From: Fibrobacter sp.
GTDB taxonomy: Bacteria; Fibrobacterota; Fibrobacteria; Fibrobacterales; Fibrobacteraceae
DNA length: 37,265 bases
Reading direction: 5' to 3'
Assembly (NCBI GenBank): GCA_031271785.1
Contig: JAISUZ010000109.1
Span: 1 to 37,265, forward strand
Part shown: positions 33,224-37,265 of the stretch, piece by piece
How positions within the stretch are numbered: the first letter of the stretch is position 1
Layout: each line of letters begins with the position of its first letter
Position numbers and translations under genes: made by a program
Notes under the pieces: generated by a model
The model's input: only the letters and a program-made list of their open reading frames with translations
Databases searched by the model: none
Told to the model about the DNA's origin: nothing

Positions 33224-33320
33224 GGGGGTACGTCCCCCTCGCTTCAACCCGGGTGACCGCGTTTTCTTACCCGGCTTCTTTCAGTCGCCGGAAAACGCGC
33301 CCGGTTTTCCGCTCCCCCCT
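33224..33320 (+). repeat. Structured 3'-end repeat, copy B (bulged hairpin)
   Basis: Begins directly after the stop codon. First hairpin: GGGGG 33224-33228 with CCCCC 33234-33238. Then CTCGCTTCAACC. Second hairpin: outer stem 33258-33265 (CGCGTTTT) with 33292-33299 (AAAACGCG), 5-nt bulge CTTAC, inner stem CCGGC/GCCGG (33271-33275 with 33287-33291), loop TTCTTTCAGTC. Copy A has an outer stem of CGCAGAAC/GTTCTGCG, so five of eight base pairs differ and all stay paired. Confidence 0.85.
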
Positions 33321-33338
33321 GGTTCGATCTGGCATGTA

Positions 33339-33505
33339 ACGTCATCACGAGCGATGCTCTCGCCATGACAGGAAAACGGACTGCCGCGCCTTCGGCTCGC
33401 AGTGACGGAAACCGGTTTTTTCATCCTAAAAACCGTGTCGAAAATATTCGACCCCTGCCGCCGTTATTGTCCTGTTTCAATTGTGAATCGAAATCCGAAA
33501 TCACA
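33339..33505 (+). repeat. GTCAT-type repeats and repeat G copy 2
   Basis: ACGTCATCACGAGCG...CGCCATGAC (33339-33369) and CTGCCGCGCCTTCGGCTCGCAGTGACG (33381-33407) belong to the GTCATTGCGAG-type family. At 33435-33454 TGTCGAAAATATTCGACC and its flanks are copy 2 of repeat G, with the CCTGCCGCCGTT continuation and GTTTCAATTG...AATCGAAATCCG shared with copy 1. No gene is visible. Confidence 0.65.
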
Positions 33506-33613
33506 TTTCTATTTATGCATCAATATTGATCGTGTTTGCATGTAAGACTTTTTAAGTGTGCATCGCAACTTTGTCCCAATTCCCTAAATTTCATGTCGGA
33601 GGAAGTCGGTTTG

Positions 33614-33791
33614 CGTGAGGCAGGCGGAGGGTGCGCGCGAAGCGCACAGTGCGCAGCACCGACCGGAGGGCAGCCCGGAGACACGCCGACCCGGTGCATT
33701 GTAGCGGCGTACCCTGAAAATTGATTGGATCCTGAAACATCCTGAATTTATTTCAGGATCAGAGCGACAGTAGATGCGCCGGGGCACGCCC
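33614..33791 (+). repeat. AGGCAGGCGGAGGG repeat, copy D3, with 87-base insert
   Basis: Core 33614-33693, nearly identical to D1 and D2. Between ACGCCGACCCG and the tail GGGGCACGCCC (33781-33791) lie about 87 bases not present in D1. The insert contains ATCCTGAA (33739-33746) pairing with TTCAGGAT (33752-33759). An alternative pairing of GATCCTGAA (33728-33736) with TTCAGGATC (33752-33760) also exists. The tail ends about 15 bases before the btuB -35 box. Confidence 0.8.
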
Positions 33792-33805
33792 ATCAAAAAA
33801 GAGAC

Positions 33806-33834
33806 TTGACATCATTTTTTCAATAAGCTAACAT
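33806..33834 (+). promoter_or_regulatory. Promoter of the B12 uptake operon
   Basis: TTGACA at 33806-33811, 17-base spacer, TAACAT at 33829-33834. The predicted transcript would start near 33841, just ahead of the cobalamin riboswitch. Unlike the other promoter-like boxes here it resembles the classical sigma-70 pattern. Confidence 0.55.
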
Positions 33835-33849
33835 TCCCATACATTTTTC

Positions 33850-34004
33850 ATGCCCTGAAAAGCCGAAACATTTTGTTTCGAGAGAATCCCGTGAAATCCG
33901 GGAGCGGTCCCGCCGCTGTAAGGGAGGACGAAACCGGCAAAAACCAATGCGGAAACGCGTGAAGGAGCCGGCAGTAGATCGATCCCCGAGCCAGAAGAAC
34001 TGTG
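33850..34004 (+). ncRNA. Cobalamin (adenosylcobalamin-type) riboswitch
   Basis: The conserved core is readable in order: GAATCCCGTGAAATCCGGGA, then GCGGTCCCGCCGCTGTAA; CCGGC paired with GCCGG around ACCAATGCGG...GTGAAGG; CCCCGAGCCAGAAGAACTG, which is the B12 box (33988-34003, consensus AGYCAGRAGACCTGCC with small changes). It lies in the leader of btuB, and the GAGAGGA ribosome site (34011-34017) follows within ten bases. Repression by translation block when B12 is bound is therefore plausible. Both btuB and the downstream lipoprotein should respond. Confidence 0.93.
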
Positions 34005-34020
34005 AAAAACGAGAGGAACA

Positions 34021-36021
34021 ATGCGAGTGACATTTATTTTGGCTGCCTTGGCAGTTTCTTTTGCGTTTGCTTCGGCGGACAGTGAACCTGATTCTGTTTT
34101 CAGAGATTTGGGTTCTTCGGATGTTCGGGCGCACACGCTTCAGAGTTTCCCTGATTTTTCCTTTTTTGAAATTCATTCCGAGGCCTGGGCCGGGAGAAAC
34201 GTTGAGATTTCCGATATTCTCGCCGAAGTGGCCGGCGTGGAATCGTATAAACAGGGCGGGATGGGTGCGTTTCAGAGCGTTTCGATCCGCGGGATCGCCG
34301 CCAAGGGAATATTAATTTGTATTGACGGCGTGCCGCTTGAGAATGCGGGCGGCGGCGCAATGAATTTGAGTTATATCGACTTGAATCAAATCGAAAAAAT
34401 CGAGATTTACAAGGGTTATATTCCGGCGCGTTTCGGCGGCAACGGAATGGGCGGCGCAATCAATTTCGTTTCCAAAAACTCCGTACAAACGAAAGGCGAG
34501 TTCGAGATCGGTTACGGGAATTTTAATACGCAAAAAATTTCCGGATTTTTTTCTGCTCCGCTCACGGACAGTCTCCGTTTTAACACTTCGCTTTCTTACC
34601 GCCGTTCCGATAATAATTTTCGGTTTTTTAACCGAAACGGAACGCCGTACAATACGGAAGACGATCGCTGGGAAGAGAGAAAGAATGCGGACTTCTCTCA
34701 AATTTCAGGAACACATTCTCTGGAGAAAATTTTTGCAAACTCAATCCTTTCGCGGTTCACGGTTTCTCATTCGGAGGAGGCCGGCGGTAACCCCGGCAGG
34801 GAAAGCAATCAAACGGTGGTCGCCGGGTTCAAAAGAAACTTTGTGCAAGGCATTTTATTCTCCGACTTTCCGCTTTTCCGCGCGCTGTCGCTTTCCGCTC
34901 AAGTTACGGCGCGCGCAGAGAAATCGAGTGCGCATTCTTATTACCCTCTGGATAAAATCGGTTACGCGCATCCCGGTTTTTTGGAATACGGCGTTTTCCA
35001 AACATCGCTTTACCCGGAAATCTCTTTGGATATTCATCCCGGCGTTTCGTGGAACGCTAACTTTTACTTCCGCGGGTTTCTGGATTATTTGGAGCCTCGC
35101 GACAGTCAAAAGATTACATCCAAATTAAAATGGGAATTGAAACGCACTTCCGGAGAAGCGGCGTTTGATTTTTCCAAAAAGTTTTCATCTTACTTTATTT
35201 GGAATGCGGATGTTTCCGCGAGATTCATCCGGGATCAATTTTACGGAGGAATTCTGCAAACACCCACGCAGCAAGATACGATTCCCGCTTCGAAAGAAAC
35301 GAACTTTTTCCCGTCTGCACGCACCGCTGCCGTCACGGCTTTTGCAAAAAGCCTTCAGGGTTTTGCTTCCGTGGGTTATTACGAAAGAGCGCCGCAAGTG
35401 ATGGAGCGTTACGGCGTTTATCAAAATGTGCTTCCGAACCCCGAACTCAAAGCGGAATCCGGATGGAATTATGAACTCGGACTGATGATCAAAACACCGT
35501 CGGAAAATCACTCCTTACAAATTTCCCTTTTTGAAACGCGTTTGAAAAACGGTATTGTCTGGTACACCGCCAATTCATTTTCAAAGCCGCTTAATTTATC
35601 GGAATCCAAAACGCAAGGCGTGGAACTGAATTTGCAAACAAAACCGTTTTCATTTTTGGAAGGCGGCATCCAAGGCTCGCTTCAAAACCCGAAGGATCTT
35701 TCGGCCGGTATTTACCGTCAAAAGCAACTCGCCGGCGAACCGCGTTATTCTTTTGCGGCAGAGACGCGCCTGTTTCTCCCCTTTCATTTGAGTTTTACCT
35801 GGAAAACGCATTACCGGAGTAAAGTTTTCAATGACCGCGCGAACAGACAAAGTATTCCGGCGGCATTCACCCATTTTTCTTCCCTTGCCTGGGAACTATT
35901 CCCCAAATCGAAAATGGAAGTTTCGGTGCAAAACATTTTAAATGAAACGCATCAAAATATTTACGCCGCCTATCCGCAGCCGGGAAGACAATTTTTCGCT
36001 TCTTTTAGCCAATGTTTTTAA
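34021..36021 (+). CDS. btuB: TonB-dependent outer-membrane receptor, BtuB-like
   Basis: 666 residues with signal peptide MRVTFILAALAVSFAFASA. Plug domain at ~55-165: ISDILAEVAGVESYKQGGMG, SVSIRGIAAKGILICIDGVPL, IDLNQIEKIEIYKGYIPARFG and GGAINFVSK. A 22-strand type barrel follows to the C-terminus, with TGRE-like SGWNYELGLMIKTP, and LNETHQNIYAAYPQPGRQFFASFSQCF as the final strands, typical of TonB receptors and ending in Phe. Substrate specificity for cobalamin is inferred from the riboswitch directly in its leader, not from the sequence of the receptor alone. GAGAGGA precedes the ATG. A propeller lipoprotein gene follows after 19 bases. Confidence 0.9.
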   Translation: MRVTFILAALAVSFAFASADSEPDSVFRDLGSSDVRAHTLQSFPDFSFFEIHSEAWAGRNVEISDILAEVAGVESYKQGGMGAFQSVSIRGIAAKGILICIDGVPLENAGGGAMNLSYIDLNQIEKIEIYKGYIPARFGGNGMGGAINFVSKNSVQTKGEFEIGYGNFNTQKISGFFSAPLTDSLRFNTSLSYRRSDNNFRFFNRNGTPYNTEDDRWEERKNADFSQISGTHSLEKIFANSILSRFTVSHSEEAGGNPGRESNQTVVAGFKRNFVQGILFSDFPLFRALSLSAQVTARAEKSSAHSYYPLDKIGYAHPGFLEYGVFQTSLYPEISLDIHPGVSWNANFYFRGFLDYLEPRDSQKITSKLKWELKRTSGEAAFDFSKKFSSYFIWNADVSARFIRDQFYGGILQTPTQQDTIPASKETNFFPSARTAAVTAFAKSLQGFASVGYYERAPQVMERYGVYQNVLPNPELKAESGWNYELGLMIKTPSENHSLQISLFETRLKNGIVWYTANSFSKPLNLSESKTQGVELNLQTKPFSFLEGGIQGSLQNPKDLSAGIYRQKQLAGEPRYSFAAETRLFLPFHLSFTWKTHYRSKVFNDRANRQSIPAAFTHFSSLAWELFPKSKMEVSVQNILNETHQNIYAAYPQPGRQFFASFSQCF

Positions 36022-36040
36022 CCTCAACCTAAGGAGACCC

Positions 36041-37135
36041 ATGAAAAAGAATCACTTACTCTTATTACTCGCGAGCCTTGCTTTTTTTGCTTGCAGTGAA
36101 ACCACCTCCCCAGAAAAAGACGATGACGTTTTCGAACCCGGGAAAAGTCTCGTATTCACATTCCACTCCGATTATACTTCGGGGGAACTCCGTTGGTTTT
36201 CTCCGGATTCTCTTCGCTTGTCCGAAAGTTCTCTTGAATTTAATCAGGATTCGCGGCTCGGCGCCATCGATTCTCTGCTTTTTGTTTTAGAACGTTACGG
36301 AGCCGATAATCTCGTGTTGGTGAACCCGAAACTCTTGCCGGAAGCAAGCGCTGTAGTTTACCAGAAAGCCCTCGAAACCGGCGCCAACCCGAGCGACCTC
36401 GTGAAAATCAACTCCGAAACCGCATGGCTCGCCCAGGAAAATTCTTCCGATCTTCTCAAAATCAACATGGAAGACGGAAGCACGAACGCTACCGTGGACT
36501 TATCCGATTTCGCTTACGCCGGGGCACTTTCCCCGAACCTTGTGGACCTTGAAATTTCGGGCGACACGCTTTTCGCGCTGATTCAGCGGCTTGACGGTTA
36601 CGACCCCGTGATTCCGGGAATGATTCTCCTTCTCTCCGCAAAAAACGGAAGCTTCCTGGATTCCATACCTTTACAGACAACAAATCCTTCCGCCATGGCG
36701 CTCCTCGACGGCAATATTTATGTAAGCACGCAAGGCGCGTATAACGCGGATTACGAACTGGAAGCCGATTCTCTCCGCGGTTTGGAACAAGTGAAGATCG
36801 CTGCAAAAACATCGGAACTATTTACCTCCGGAAAAGAACTCGGCGGCGGTGCACAAAGCCTAACCCTCGACCGTAAAAACAAAATCGCTTACACAAGCAT
36901 TTACGCCGATTACTCGGGCAACAAAATCGTAAGCGTAAATCTCAAAAACGGAGAAGTTTCAAACGTTGAATCGGTCGGCGGTTCAAGCCCTATACTCTAC
37001 GATGCGGAAAACGAAACGCTTTGGGTCGGCGACAATGCCTCTTCCGAAATTTTCGGACTCCGCGGAAAAACAAAACAAAGCGTGACAAGCTCCGAAATTC
37101 TCCCGCCTTACGGACTTGCGATCGTGAATTTTTAA
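36041..37135 (+). CDS. Beta-propeller lipoprotein, candidate BtuG-like B12-binding partner of BtuB
   Basis: Start at ATG 36041 with AAGGAGA four bases upstream; the frame extends back to 35942 only inside btuB. 364 residues. Lipobox FFAC with Cys18, followed by the acidic stretch SETTSPEKDDD, which could serve as a surface-export signal as in Bacteroidota lipoproteins. The mature part reads as repeated YncE/NHL-like blades: LRWFSPDSLRL, DLVKINSETAWLAQENSSDLLKIN, NLVDLEISGDTLFALIQRLDG, QSLTLDRKNKIAYTSIYAD, KIVSVNLKNGEVSNVES and ENETLWVGDNAS. Bacteroides BtuG is a seven-bladed surface lipoprotein that hands B12 to BtuB. The match here is in architecture, length and operon position; homology is not shown. 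Confidence 0.7.
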   Translation: MKKNHLLLLLASLAFFACSETTSPEKDDDVFEPGKSLVFTFHSDYTSGELRWFSPDSLRLSESSLEFNQDSRLGAIDSLLFVLERYGADNLVLVNPKLLPEASAVVYQKALETGANPSDLVKINSETAWLAQENSSDLLKINMEDGSTNATVDLSDFAYAGALSPNLVDLEISGDTLFALIQRLDGYDPVIPGMILLLSAKNGSFLDSIPLQTTNPSAMALLDGNIYVSTQGAYNADYELEADSLRGLEQVKIAAKTSELFTSGKELGGGAQSLTLDRKNKIAYTSIYADYSGNKIVSVNLKNGEVSNVESVGGSSPILYDAENETLWVGDNASSEIFGLRGKTKQSVTSSEILPPYGLAIVNF

Positions 37136-37184
37136 CTCGGAATCGGGAGTTCATTTATCATGGGCGGCTCCCTCCATTTCATTC

Positions 37185-37265
37185 CGGGACCGGGCTGGCA
37201 TTTTGCTAAGCAGCAAGCTGCCAAGCAAAACGGAGCCGCACTGATCTGTTCTTCAGGCAAGTAAC
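37185..37265 (+). repeat. Covarying hairpin F2 (runs to window end)
   Basis: CCGGGCTGGCATTTTGCT leads into a hairpin: TTTTGCT (37201-37207) with AGCAAAA (37224-37230), and GCAGC (37210-37214) with GCTGC (37217-37221). Then CGGAGCCGC and, about 20 bases on, GGCAAGTAAC at the window end. F1 at 24342-24413 has the same flanks and a different paired stem. It lies ~50 bases behind the propeller lipoprotein stop. The 50 bases between show nothing recognisable. Confidence 0.7.

Overview
The window looks like chromosomal DNA from a member of the Fibrobacterota. The best phylum marker is a FISUMP-domain lipoprotein at 4947-5579 (Fibrobacter succinogenes major paralogous domain). A very large secreted protein with CBM3-like modules and a type IX-like C-terminal sorting domain (1-4926), many outer-membrane proteins and lipoproteins, and recurrent TAnnTTTR promoter-like boxes also fit an FCB-group diderm. 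I saw no phage, plasmid, IS, CRISPR, rRNA or tRNA gene.

Layout. 1-6244 (+): giant modular surface protein (5' end outside the window), FISUMP lipoprotein, small LolA-like periplasmic protein. 14933-8330 (-): a tightly packed five-gene unit of LysM protein, an overlooked 54-residue membrane protein, sensor kinase, response regulator and a TPR/PQQ-propeller protein. It is followed by a separately promoted family-5 solute-binding lipoprotein (8249-6492). 18040-14993 (-): a primase/helicase-like AAA protein and an m5U-methyltransferase-like protein, each apparently lacking key catalytic residues. 18102-20706 (+): corA and ettA. 21275-24286 (+): a TIGR03960-type radical SAM protein and a hotdog thioesterase. 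28273-24869 (-): a metallopeptidase/TolB-propeller/outer-membrane-barrel fusion. 28810-33222 (+): fmt, rsmB and two outer-membrane proteins, coupled by overlaps. 33806-37135 (+): promoter, cobalamin riboswitch, btuB-like receptor and a beta-propeller lipoprotein that may be the local equivalent of Bacteroides BtuG.

The large intergenic gaps (6245-6491, 20707-21274, 24287-24868, 28274-28809, 33223-34020, 37136-37265) hold no convincing genes. They are packed with several families of structured repeats. In at least three families the loop or flank is conserved while the stem arms differ between copies and stay paired, which is the covariation expected of a folded RNA or single-stranded DNA element. 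Two copies of one family start directly behind the stop codon of the upstream gene, in sense orientation. These covarying hairpins are the most novel-looking signal here. The B12 receptor/propeller pair, the five-gene signalling unit and the two degenerate enzymes come next. All function calls come from reading motifs by eye; no database search was run.
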